In this document: in pieces, positions 19,911 through 29,500 of the stretch | Layout of the letters: the number at the start of each line of letters is the position of its first letter | Numbering within the stretch: the first letter of the stretch is position 1 | Origin: an uncultured Muribaculaceae bacterium | GTDB taxonomy: Bacteria; Bacteroidota; Bacteroidia; Bacteroidales; Muribaculaceae | Assembly (NCBI GenBank): GCA_910577465.1 | Contig: CAJTMM010000006.1 | Span: 38,380 to 100,153, forward strand | DNA length: 61,774 nt | Direction: 5' to 3' | Program-made: the position numbers and the translations under genes | The notes under the pieces: model-generated | What the model was told of the DNA's origin: nothing | Databases searched by the model: none | What the model saw: the letters and a program-made list of their open reading frames with translations, nothing else

Positions 19911-20504
19911 TTATGATTTATCACCATTATCCGATTTTAATATAATCTGTGTGTCTACAGGAAATGTACATGGCTGCGTCGTGGAGCAATCGGTATTTAT
20001 TTCAATTATCTTAGGTATGAATGTGCCATCTGAGTACTCAAAAGTCCATTGACTTTGGGAATCATCTTGAGCTATAAGAACGTCATTTTGGTTAGCATAA
20101 GCAGATAGGGATTCATACAGATTGTGGATAGTAACCGTATTATCAGTCAAAACTGCTAATTTCTCCAACATGGAGGTATATAAATCCAGGCTGACATGCA
20201 CATTATTGATAATGGTAACACCATTACTGTTTCTAAAACTATCTTTGGTCGCAAGCTGTAAAATTCCAAGGGATATCTCCTTGTCACCGGTTTGGAAGAC
20301 AATCACAATACCGTCTGTGGTGCCAATACATGACATGTTTTCTGCAATAAACCGGTTTGCTATATGATTAAATTGAGCATCCCGAATTGAATATTCAGGC
20401 AATGTAGCACAAAAATTTTGCGCCGAAACATTTGTTGCGACCAACACTATAAGAAATGTCAGTTGCTTAAGAATTTTATCAATATAGTTGTGGCATATTC
20501 TCAT
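19911..20504 (-). CDS. Secreted protein of unknown function in the RHS downstream array
   Basis: Unrecognised protein of 197 residues with a signal peptide (hydrophobic LTFLIVLVATNVSA before QNF). I choose the ATG at 20502-20504 over the TTG three codons earlier. It has several Cys residues (NFCATL, MSCIG, TDCSTTQPCTF), which could form disulfides in the periplasm. It follows the membrane-anchored paralogs and precedes the lipoprotein gene. A role in protection from the RHS toxin is guessed from position only. Confidence 0.55.
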   Translation of the reverse strand: MRICHNYIDKILKQLTFLIVLVATNVSAQNFCATLPEYSIRDAQFNHIANRFIAENMSCIGTTDGIVIVFQTGDKEISLGILQLATKDSFRNSNGVTIINNVHVSLDLYTSMLEKLAVLTDNTVTIHNLYESLSAYANQNDVLIAQDDSQSQWTFEYSDGTFIPKIIEINTDCSTTQPCTFPVDTQIILKSDNGDKS

Positions 20505-20590
20505 AATCGTCAAATATAATCAATTTAGTTATATGTACCATTCTGCTGAATGTAATTCATTGAAAGTATGCAGACGCAAATTTTATTAGA

Positions 20591-21145
20591 TTAATCCACG
20601 CGTTTGAGTTTAATGTTGCCGATGGGGACTTCAATGAGGGAATCCGGGATGCTCCGGTCGTAATAGTACAAATCAAGGACCAAAGTATCGGGGACACTTG
20701 TAGTCTGTTTAGAAACGGCATACTGAGGGAAAGACCCTCCGAGTTGTTTTATATCCCATTTATAATATGAACGAGACCTTTTGATTGAATCATCAAAAAT
20801 TACAACAACACTTCGATAATCATCGAGTATTTTATATGTGTACGGGATGTCCTTGGATTTTTTATTCTGGAATTGGAGATATTCGTATTCAGCAAAAGCT
20901 TCTTTAATCGGCGGTATGTAAAATGATTCACTCGGATAAGACAGGTCTCCCGAAATTAGTTCATATCGGCATATATATACCCCCATCTCTTCAGATTCAG
21001 CAATACTGTGACTGATATATGAACTACTCCATGAGGAACGGAATGGGAGAACCCCTGTCCATTCCAATATTTTGAATCTAAGGCCTATTGCAATAATACA
21101 AATTGCCAGTGCCGTTAATATCGAATCAATTTTGTAATTTTTCAT
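20591..21145 (-). CDS. Membrane-anchored paralog 3, candidate RHS immunity protein
   Basis: A 184-residue protein with one N-terminal transmembrane segment (about residues 8-27) and an extracytoplasmic domain. It is a clear paralog of the 21794-22387 protein: both carry SSYISHSI, ES.EMG.YICRYE, ISGDLSYPSES.YIPPIKEAF and an IEVP.G.IKL.R end. At the DNA level a 141-base block is nearly identical between the two. Arrangement downstream of a toxin-tipped RHS gene suggests immunity. Function unproven; no known family recognised. Confidence 0.65.
   Translation of the reverse strand: MKNYKIDSILTALAICIIAIGLRFKILEWTGVLPFRSSWSSSYISHSIAESEEMGVYICRYELISGDLSYPSESFYIPPIKEAFAEYEYLQFQNKKSKDIPYTYKILDDYRSVVVIFDDSIKRSRSYYKWDIKQLGGSFPQYAVSKQTTSVPDTLVLDLYYYDRSIPDSLIEVPIGNIKLKRVD
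20891..21031. repeat. Block near-identical to 22139-22279 (paralog repeat, copy A)
   Basis: By hand alignment this 141-base block differs from 22139-22279 at about 15 positions, while the rest of the two genes has diverged much more. It encodes the shared SSYISHSI to IPPIKEAF part. Confidence 0.7.
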
Positions 21146-21255
21146 GCCGTTTTCCTTTTTGTAATCAGTTGGATAAGGGTCGCCCTGATGGTATATATGA
21201 AAATGAGGTTAGTATGTCGGAATAAGTTATTCGGCAATACAGTCCGCTATTTTGG

Positions 21256-21777
21256 TTAATCCACGCGTTTGAGCGTTATTGTACCTGCCGGCATATAGAC
21301 ATCGCGACCTGGTTTGGAACCATCCCAATAGTGTAGCATTTGGATACTAAGCGTGTCGGGTGCATCTTTCCATATAGCGCTATGTAAATTGGGATAAGTG
21401 CCGCCGAACCATGAAATTTTCCATTTTTTGTGATAATCGAGGTTATTTCCCTCATTATTGAAAATGACACATATCTGACATCTATCTTTAATCTTATATC
21501 GTGGGAATATAAAATCGATATTGTATATGTTGCATTTTTTGTACCGATGTTCCGCAAAAATTTCTTTTATTTCAGGTATTTGGAAGCTGTCTTGATATGG
21601 CATGTCTGTAGAAACTATTTCATAACGGCATATGTATACCCCGATATCCTGTGATTCGGATATGTCCTTGCTGTAACAATAATCCCTTTCGGCGCCACTC
21701 GATAATATCAATACAACCGTTAATAGTAAAATAACGGATAAGAGACCGATTCCTAATGTATATATTCTTTTTTTCAT
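21256..21777 (-). CDS. Membrane-anchored paralog 2, candidate RHS immunity protein
   Basis: A 173-residue protein with an N-terminal transmembrane helix (about residues 5-27) and an extracytoplasmic domain. It is more distant from the two flanking paralogs but keeps the same plan: KDISESQDIGVYICRYEIVS, IPEIKEIFAE, WFGGTYP and a C-terminus ending in TLKRVD. The last codons plus stop are identical in DNA to the end of the 20591 gene. Middle copy of a tandem triplication after the RHS toxin gene. Candidate immunity protein by position. Confidence 0.65.
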   Translation of the reverse strand: MKKRIYTLGIGLLSVILLLTVVLILSSGAERDYCYSKDISESQDIGVYICRYEIVSTDMPYQDSFQIPEIKEIFAEHRYKKCNIYNIDFIFPRYKIKDRCQICVIFNNEGNNLDYHKKWKISWFGGTYPNLHSAIWKDAPDTLSIQMLHYWDGSKPGRDVYMPAGTITLKRVD

Positions 21778-21793
21778 ATTCCAATAAGATTAT

Positions 21794-22387
21794 TTATTCG
21801 GGAAATCTTGAACTGATTTTTTCCGACGATAGCGTGTCAGAATCCATGCGCCTGAGTTTTATTGTACCCATAGGTACTTCTATGATTGAATCAGTGTGGT
21901 TTCTGTCGCGATAATATAGCTCCAATGCGATGGTGTCTGGAATTTCCTTTGGTTGAAAACATTTGAAGTAGCATGGGAAACTTCCGGCAAAATTTCTGAT
22001 ATACCAGTCATCAACGGATTGAGCTTTCCTTATTGAATCATTAAAAATAATTATGATTTCTGTCGCATTGTTTTTTAATTCGTACCAATATGGGTCTTTG
22101 TCAGAATCGGTATTACGATGTCGATAATATTGCCATTCAGTGAAAGCTTCTTTAATCGGCGGTATGTATAAAGATTCACTCGGATAAGACAGGTCTCCCG
22201 AAATAGTTTCGTATCGGCAGATATATGCCCCCATCTCTTTAGATTCTGAGATACTGTGACTGATATATGAACTATTCCAACCTTTGTCAAGTTTTGTATC
22301 AGTCCATACCCACAATTTTATAACTATGCCCAATGCACAGATTATAACAACCAATGTTGTTAATACGGTATCGATTAGATTTTTCAT
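21794..22387 (-). CDS. Membrane-anchored paralog 1, best candidate cognate immunity protein
   Basis: A 197-residue protein whose ATG lies only 6 bases after the stop of the RHS toxin gene, the position where cognate immunity genes usually sit. One transmembrane segment (about residues 6-28) anchors an extracytoplasmic domain with SYISHSISESKEMGAYICRYE and IPPIKEAF, shared with two further copies downstream. A membrane-tethered outward-facing immunity protein would fit a toxin that acts in the periplasm. This is inference; the family is not known to me. Confidence 0.65.
   Translation of the reverse strand: MKNLIDTVLTTLVVIICALGIVIKLWVWTDTKLDKGWNSSYISHSISESKEMGAYICRYETISGDLSYPSESLYIPPIKEAFTEWQYYRHRNTDSDKDPYWYELKNNATEIIIIFNDSIRKAQSVDDWYIRNFAGSFPCYFKCFQPKEIPDTIALELYYRDRNHTDSIIEVPMGTIKLRRMDSDTLSSEKISSRFPE
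22139..22279. repeat. Block near-identical to 20891-21031 (paralog repeat, copy B)
   Basis: Partner of the 20891-21031 block, in the same orientation about 1250 bases away; about 15 differences over 141 bases by eye. Confidence 0.7.
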
Positions 22388-22393
22388 ACTGCG

Positions 22394-25300
22394 TTACTTT
22401 TTGATTAATCTTCCGGGATTGTTTTTTGCTATTCGTTTAAATATATAATTAGGACCTAATGTACGTGATATGACATGATGAGGATTCCTAAGTTTTATTG
22501 ATATATCACACCCTATGGCAAAATCAATAACGGATGCTCGTCCGTCGTTTTTCCCAATCGCACGCAGTCCTGTCTGGACTAATTGTGCACAATTTGCTGT
22601 TGCTACGTTATAATAATTTTTGTCTATTTCTGCTTTTACGGCATCTCTAACGGTTTGGTCCTCTTCCTTTGTTGTGGGAATTACATACGCTTTAGTATAT
22701 TTGGTCTCATCATTGTCCTTATTTTTATCACTGTCAAGAAATGCTTCTGGAGAGGAGTAATTGCCGACCGCTTTATCATCCTTGTCTGGAGTTCCCCAAA
22801 AGCCACAATTTTCATCCGTACCGTTTTTGGAATATAGTGACCATGTGCCATCTTCGTTCTGAATAAGAATAGCCATGTGGCCTGCATAACCAGCGCCACT
22901 CGGTTCTGATAGTACGGTTATGCTGTCACCATGAAGGTCGATGTTGCGGAATGGGTTGTTTGCGCAATAGGCGTATGGGGAGATGTCGTAATATTTATAG
23001 CAGAGGGGATCCATGCTTCGGAAGCGGGGGAGGAGGGGGGCGTAGGCGCGGGCTTCGAAGTCGAGGAGGTCGAGACCGGAGGTGCGGTCGAGTTCCTTGC
23101 CGCCGTAGAGGTGGCGGTTGGGGTGGGTTACCTCGGGCTGGTATTCGGTGGTTGCCATCAGGGAGCCGAAGGGATAGTAGTGGGCTGTCTGCTCGACGGA
23201 GCCGTCATGGGATATGACCGCGCGTACGTTGCCGAGATAGTCCTTTAGGTAGTAGTGGTACGCGGGAGTGCCGTCGGTGGCGAAAGTGACGAAGCCGTTG
23301 GTGGTGAGAAGTCGGTCGACGGTTCCGTTCTCGTAGATGTAGCCGCCCGAGTAGTCGGTGGTGGAGACTATGGATTCCTCCGCGTTGCCGCCATCCATAG
23401 GCACTGCCGGTGGCACCGAGGGGATGGTGTGGATGGGGCGCAGCTTGGTGCCGGAGGCATCGTAGAGGTAGTCGGTGCGCGCACCGGAGGAGAAACGGAT
23501 GGAGCGGGGACGGTTGTTGATATCGTAGGTAGTGGAGAGGATGCCGCGGTTGAGGTCGGCGGACTGGTTGCCGTTGCTGTCGTAGGTGTATTCGACCGAT
23601 TCGTCGGTGCCGTCAGCGAAGTGGAACGCGTCCTTGTACACGGGCGGCGTGCCCATGGCGTCGGTGGCGCGCAGCAACCGGTTGCCGGAGTATTCGAGTG
23701 TCACATTGTCGATGGTGCCGTACTTCACGCCGAACATATCGCGTGAGTACATGCCTACGCGCATGAGCGATGTCATGTTGCCGTTGAGGTCGTAGCCGTA
23801 CGACGTGTCCATGCGTCCGTTGCCCCCCTCGGAGTCACCGTACACGGCACCGGTGAGCCGGTCGAGTGCGTCGTAGCTGCAGTCGTACCACCGCTCGGTG
23901 CCGAAGAGGGCACGCCATTTCAGGCGGCTGACGTTGCCGCCGTGGGTGTAGGTGAGGTGCTCGGTGTAGCCGTCGGCCACCGATGAGGTGAGCCATCCGC
24001 GTATATTGTAGGCGTACTCGCGCGACAGAAAAGGCACATCGCCGCCCGACCGCTCGGTGGCGAGACGGCCCACGGCATCGTAGTCCATTGCCGAGAGCTG
24101 CACCTCGTCGGCACCGTCGATGGAGTGCCATGTGGCGAGCTGACGTCCCATGCGGTCATATTCATGGCGGTAACGTTCGGTGTGCGATACTTCGGCAGCG
24201 AGCTGCGAAGAGTGGGTGCGGCAGGTGGAGGTGACATTGCCCGTGAAGTCGTAGGCGGTCCATAGACGGTCGGTTCCATCGACGGCATTGGTTGACGCGC
24301 GGAATATCTCACGGTCGCGGTCGTCGTAATACATGGCCGTATAGAGATATACGGCGGCAGTGTCCGACGGCTCGCCTGCCGCCACAACCGTGCCGGTGAC
24401 ATGACCTTTTGCCGACGGATAAGGCGACCCGAACCCGCCGCACCCCTCAAATCCCAGCACATCCTCTCCCGGCATCCCCGGCACATCCCGCGACCCCACA
24501 AATGAGTAGTCGTCGTAGTATGTCGCGGTAAGAACCACCGGGTCGGTAAGCTCCAGAATATATATGTCATAGCCCATGAGGGTGGAGGTGGCACCATTGG
24601 AGACAGCGGGGTCGATACGGTCGGTGGTGCGTGATGTTATGGCGGGGATAGTGTGTAGTTTGCCGCTCCACGCCGAGCATGTGCCGGAGAGGGTCTCCCG
24701 CCCGAAAATGTCAGTCAGACGGAAAGCCCACAGCCCCATGGAACGCAGGTTGCCGTCGCGCCACAGTACCGGTCGGTCAGCACTGTCGTAGACGGTTTCT
24801 ATTTCCTCGCAACCGGGTAGGCGTTTGCCTACCATTCTACGCTGATAGTCGTAGCGATACAGATAGCAGTAGTCGCGCAACTCTTCGGATGAGAGTGCCG
24901 ACCACACACCGGTGTGAGCCATGCGTGCCGAAGCTTCGGGCGGCAGCACTGCGGTGAGATTGTCGTAGCCATCGTACACGAAATAAGTGTCGGCATACGT
25001 GCCGTCGCCCAAGGCGCGACGTTCGAGTACCTTACGGTCGAACCCATCGGTGAATATGATGGTTACATTACCATCCTCGCCGGTAACCTTGGTGGCTTTA
25101 AGCTCTCCAGCTCCGTATCTGCCTGAGCACCGCACGGTGACAGGCGCCGAGGGGTGGTCGGCGGTGTTGTCGGCATCGTAAACGAAACAGCTCAGTTCGT
25201 GACCGGTGGATAAAGATAAATCGTAGGAGTACCGCACGGCGGCATCCTCGCGCCGCCAGCGGTCGCCGGCGCCATAGCGGGCAGATACCCTGTTGAGTGG

Positions 25301-26539
25301 CGAGGGTTCGTAGACAATGCTTTGATAGGGGCTCGAATCGCCACCGTAGATGCTATAGTCGACCGCCCCTGGCAACGCATACGCACCGCCCCCCGTGGCA
25401 CTGACTCCCGGCAACCATTCGGCAGCCGTGCGTCCCGAGCCGTCATAGTCAGTACGCCACACGAGGTCGCTGCCGGTAGGAGAACCGCCTGTAACGACAC
25501 GTTGCGACGGACGTCCTAACCCATCGACAAACTGCGTCTCCTCGCGGTATTCCGACCCATCGGCATCCAGATAAGTGCGCGTACGCACAAAATTCTTTCC
25601 CACGGTCTTCGGATTGTAGATGGAGTAGGGTGGAGGCTCGATATGAACGTCTCGTTTACCATTGAAGGATAGAGAAACAATATCAGAAGATGCTAAGTCA
25701 AGCCTTATGATGTATTTGCCACCCTTAAATAGGGTATAAGGTATATCGGGATTGTCCGGTGTGACAGGTAATATGGTTATCTCGTCACCGTAGACCGAAA
25801 AAATAGCAATATTCTCATAGCCGGTGCCTGGGGAGAGATGCATATTGAAATCATCACGTATGTTGAAATCAAAGTAAAGTTGTCCTATCAGGTACGGATT
25901 TATTTTTGTGATTTCGGTTAAATTCTTACTCCAATGGATTGAAAAATCAGAATCGTAAATTCCCAATGATATCGGGTGTATTTCTCCTCCGGGATAATTG
26001 TCTTCCGGCATGGATACCGTATATGCATAATCATCGGTATATGCTGTAACAGAGGTATGTATCTCTCCATTTGTAGCATTGTTGTTGTAAAATTTGATTC
26101 CTCGGACTATTATATAGTAATTGCCTTGCGGTAGATTGTTGGCAATAAAACAATCTTGAGCGATGTCGTAGTTATAAGAATCATAATTCCATAAATCGTT
26201 GGTAAATAACCATTCCTGATATTTATCCTTGTTGTATGAGCGTTGTACCTCACCATTGTCGCCCACAATTCTTATTTCGGTAGCCCTAACTATCGATCCA
26301 AGGTTATGGACTATCAGGTTCATGCGTTCGGGCAGACTTATATTATAATAGATTTCTTTGCCGGTATAATCACCTGCAGAGAATCCCCAATCGCACGTGT
26401 TTACAGTATCGGCGTATAGAATCGTGGGGCTATTGATACTGATCGGTATTGCAGTTTCGGGTAGACCACCGGCATCCTGTGCAGTGGTATGAAATATCGA
26501 GACTATGGAAAGAAGCAGTATGGTTATATATCGAGTCAT
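22394..26539 (-). CDS. RHS-repeat protein with DUF6443-like region and C-terminal toxin tip
   Basis: A 1381-residue secreted polymorphic toxin candidate. Signal peptide (MTRYITILLLSIVSIFHTTAQ), then an AT-rich N-terminal beta-rich domain to about 305, then the GC-rich RHS/YD core (about 306-1205), starting with a DUF6443-like RTYLDADG...QFVDGLGRPSQR stretch and ending with LKDYLGNVRAVIS, ARAYAPLLPRFRSMDPL and NNPFRNIDLHGDS. The last 176 residues are again AT-rich and form the variable tip: His1221 in GYAGHMAIL and Asn-Cys1317 in ATANCAQLVQTGL. That order (His before Cys) resembles circularly permuted NlpC/P60-papain folds, suggesting a peptidase or amidase. Its ATG overlaps the stop of the preceding gene by four bases. 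The toxic activity is inferred. Confidence 0.85.
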   Translation of the reverse strand: MTRYITILLLSIVSIFHTTAQDAGGLPETAIPISINSPTILYADTVNTCDWGFSAGDYTGKEIYYNISLPERMNLIVHNLGSIVRATEIRIVGDNGEVQRSYNKDKYQEWLFTNDLWNYDSYNYDIAQDCFIANNLPQGNYYIIVRGIKFYNNNATNGEIHTSVTAYTDDYAYTVSMPEDNYPGGEIHPISLGIYDSDFSIHWSKNLTEITKINPYLIGQLYFDFNIRDDFNMHLSPGTGYENIAIFSVYGDEITILPVTPDNPDIPYTLFKGGKYIIRLDLASSDIVSLSFNGKRDVHIEPPPYSIYNPKTVGKNFVRTRTYLDADGSEYREETQFVDGLGRPSQRVVTGGSPTGSDLVWRTDYDGSGRTAAEWLPGVSATGGGAYALPGAVDYSIYGGDSSPYQSIVYEPSPLNRVSARYGAGDRWRREDAAVRYSYDLSLSTGHELSCFVYDADNTADHPSAPVTVRCSGRYGAGELKATKVTGEDGNVTIIFTDGFDRKVLERRALGDGTYADTYFVYDGYDNLTAVLPPEASARMAHTGVWSALSSEELRDYCYLYRYDYQRRMVGKRLPGCEEIETVYDSADRPVLWRDGNLRSMGLWAFRLTDIFGRETLSGTCSAWSGKLHTIPAITSRTTDRIDPAVSNGATSTLMGYDIYILELTDPVVLTATYYDDYSFVGSRDVPGMPGEDVLGFEGCGGFGSPYPSAKGHVTGTVVAAGEPSDTAAVYLYTAMYYDDRDREIFRASTNAVDGTDRLWTAYDFTGNVTSTCRTHSSQLAAEVSHTERYRHEYDRMGRQLATWHSIDGADEVQLSAMDYDAVGRLATERSGGDVPFLSREYAYNIRGWLTSSVADGYTEHLTYTHGGNVSRLKWRALFGTERWYDCSYDALDRLTGAVYGDSEGGNGRMDTSYGYDLNGNMTSLMRVGMYSRDMFGVKYGTIDNVTLEYSGNRLLRATDAMGTPPVYKDAFHFADGTDESVEYTYDSNGNQSADLNRGILSTTYDINNRPRSIRFSSGARTDYLYDASGTKLRPIHTIPSVPPAVPMDGGNAEESIVSTTDYSGGYIYENGTVDRLLTTNGFVTFATDGTPAYHYYLKDYLGNVRAVISHDGSVEQTAHYYPFGSLMATTEYQPEVTHPNRHLYGGKELDRTSGLDLLDFEARAYAPLLPRFRSMDPLCYKYYDISPYAYCANNPFRNIDLHGDSITVLSEPSGAGYAGHMAILIQNEDGTWSLYSKNGTDENCGFWGTPDKDDKAVGNYSSPEAFLDSDKNKDNDETKYTKAYVIPTTKEEDQTVRDAVKAEIDKNYYNVATANCAQLVQTGLRAIGKNDGRASVIDFAIGCDISIKLRNPHHVISRTLGPNYIFKRIAKNNPGRLIKK

Positions 26540-29500
26540 GGTAATACACTATCTGTTTCATTCGGGAATAATTGATCGTATGGAATTTCCAATGCGGTAG
26601 GGATGCCACCGGCATCAATACGTATTTGGAAAAATGGAGTGGAGTAGTCTCGCGGAATATGTATTAAACCTCTTACGCCACCCGTCATTGAGCTGAACTG
26701 AGAGTCTGTACCACTGTCAATAATACGGTTTAATTTATCGTTGACATATATATATGCGGTTGATATCTTGGTATTATTTTTTCGGCATATTGATAACATT
26801 ATGCTTGCGGAATTATTGTCTCCGCCGGTTCTTGTCCATGTTATGTCATATGGAATCGGCTCGATTATAATATCCGTAGTTGTGTGCCATAGTGAGCTGC
26901 CACGTTCGTCCAATATTGTGAGCCTTAATTCTGCGTATCCGTGTGATGTCCCATTGTTGGTTATGAGGACGTAATCATCTATTAGTGATAGGGATAATGA
27001 ATCGGTGTCACCGGTTATTTCCCATCTGTGTCCTATATCAGATAAATCTACCGATCCCCAATAATGGAATGAGCAGTGTGGGTATGATACATGGGGGCCG
27101 ATTAATTTTAAATTACTGTCATAGTAATTTCTAACGTGTTCGATGTAATCGAAACTGTTTTGAACAGCAGCAAACGACGAATATATGAAGTCGTTAAGTT
27201 TATTATTTTGGTTATTGCGAATATTGACTAAGCGGCCGAATGCGTCATAGTTGAAATATGTTGTCTTTGCAGATGGATCGGTAATAGAAGTTATGCCATA
27301 ATGTGGTTTATATGAGAAGCTTGTCACCAGTGCCGAGGGTAAATTGTTGCGCAGTGTGGCGACTTTATTATTAATTTGATATGAGTTATTCGGTGAGTTA
27401 GATGCATCAAATCCTAAATTGGTATTGACTTCCTCAAATTTAGCTCCTTTAATCTCGCATACAGGGTATAGATAGTCTTGTCCCCATAGATATGTGATGG
27501 GAGTATTGCTATTGTCAATGATATGTACCGGAAGACCTTTGTCGTTGGCTTTTAGGCATTTGTAAAGTGTTCGTTCCGAAGTGTCAGGATAGATTTGGGT
27601 AACTTTTGACAAATATGGAACCATGCCGACTAATGAGTACTCATTTGACAGTTTCTCAATCTGCAACCCATTCCTAAGGCGGGAAAATTCAGATATTTGG
27701 TGCATAAAATGCATGGATTTGAAATAATTATCCTGTTCCCACTGGTATCTGTAGGTTGAAACTTCGGTATTGTGATTATCATAACGTAGTGTTATTACGG
27801 AATCAGTAACAAGTTGGGATTCGTTGTTATATTTCTTATAATGCGTACGCATGAACATTGCATTTTTGCTGTTGTCATAGATTCGTTCAATACTCTGTTT
27901 CTCCACTAAATTAAAAATATAGTTTTTGTAAAAGCTGTATTTAGGTCGGTCGAAACCGGATATATTACCTGGAGTCTCTCTGGTAGCTAATAGTCCAGGG
28001 ACATATATCATATCACCGTTAAGTGGTTCAAAAATATGTTCATTTTGTTGCAACAAATGACCTTTGGAATTGAAGATGCTGTATTGCTTGAGTTTTCCAC
28101 GGCAATAAGATAAATCCGTGGTACGTATAAACGGGTCGGGGTCGCTTGACCTGATTGGTGAGATATCCTTATATTCGGCATCCTTGTGGCTTGTGAAATA
28201 TGATATCGAATATCCATCACCACGTAATTCCACTACTTCCGAATATCCTATATGTGTGCCGGATTCACTTGTGAGTTTCGCTAAAGATTCAGTACCTCCT
28301 CGTGAAATTTCAAGATTGAACAGGTCCCATTTGTCATAGTACTGCGGATTTCCATCCAATATCCCCGAAGATTTGTCGTCACAATTATCACTCCCATAGT
28401 CAAGTACGTATAAGAATTCATGATGTTCAGGTATGGTACTGTCATTAGGGATATTGATTATGCTACTTATGCGAACTCCACCGGCAAGATTCTCGTCTAC
28501 GGATTGCAAATCACCACAATGTTTACCATTGGCAATCATGGAATATGTGTGAGATTCAAAGTTGAGAATAGTTTGTCCTCCGGTTGGATATGTGATTTTT
28601 TTCAGCAATCCAAATGTCGCAGTCCGTGCATTTGCATTACGTGTTTCCGGAATGTCATTGTCGTTGGTTATGCCATTGTAGTATCCCCAATGGTCGGTCT
28701 GCTGGGTGAGATATTGTGGTAAATGGCTCAACCGGTCATATTCAAATTTATAACATTCTTCGGACTCATCATATTTCCCGGTTATGTCAACAGACTTCAA
28801 TGCAAGACGTTCTTCAGGAATATTGTTGTATCTTAATCTGATTTTTTTGTATAAAGTCCCTTTTTGACTTTTAATCTCAATGGAGTCTAATTTTTCCCAT
28901 TTTATATTTTCAGGCATTTCATCCAGAGACATGGATGTATTTCCATCGGTAAGATATATTGGGAATTCTGAATTACCGTTTGACATTGATAATCTACGAG
29001 TGTATTCATTGTGTGGATAATTCAGCTCATTTGATATGGATCTGTGCAGATTAATAGAGAAAGTGTTGCCTTTTATTTCTTTCAGGTATATAGGGGAAAT
29101 GAGCATACCATCGTACGATTCACCTCCGGATGTCCAGTAATTACCGTTATTTGTATTATAGATATATTCTAATGATGATGAGTAAGTTAATCTTGCCATA
29201 TATTGACCACGTTCGTAAGAGAATGTAAGAGAATCGCCATTCGGGTGTCGAATTTCTGTCAAGTACCATGCCATTACGCTCCACCGGGATGTTTTTTGTG
29301 TCCTTAGATTTATAGATGTTTCAATGGCGTCTTTTCCAAAGATGTATTCTGTTCCATTGTCGCCAATGAGAATGATGGTGTTTATTATTGAACTTCCGTC
29401 AGTTATTGGCACTACTCCCGGTTGTGGAAGTTTCGATAGTGTTATTTCCTTAACTTTTAATGGTCTATTGGAGTTTATAACCCATTTGCCGTTAGTGTCC

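Noticed and set aside
23000..23250. G-rich plus-strand tracts (GGGGGAGGAGGGGGG-like) as a regulatory quadruplex
   Set aside because: They lie in the middle of the GC-rich RHS core coding sequence and are explained by Pro/Arg codons on the coding strand.
22931..24957. Several plus-strand open frames and alternate minus frames opposite the RHS core
   Set aside because: High GC in the RHS core reduces stop codons in all frames; the translations are Gly/Val/Arg-rich repeats without any motif.
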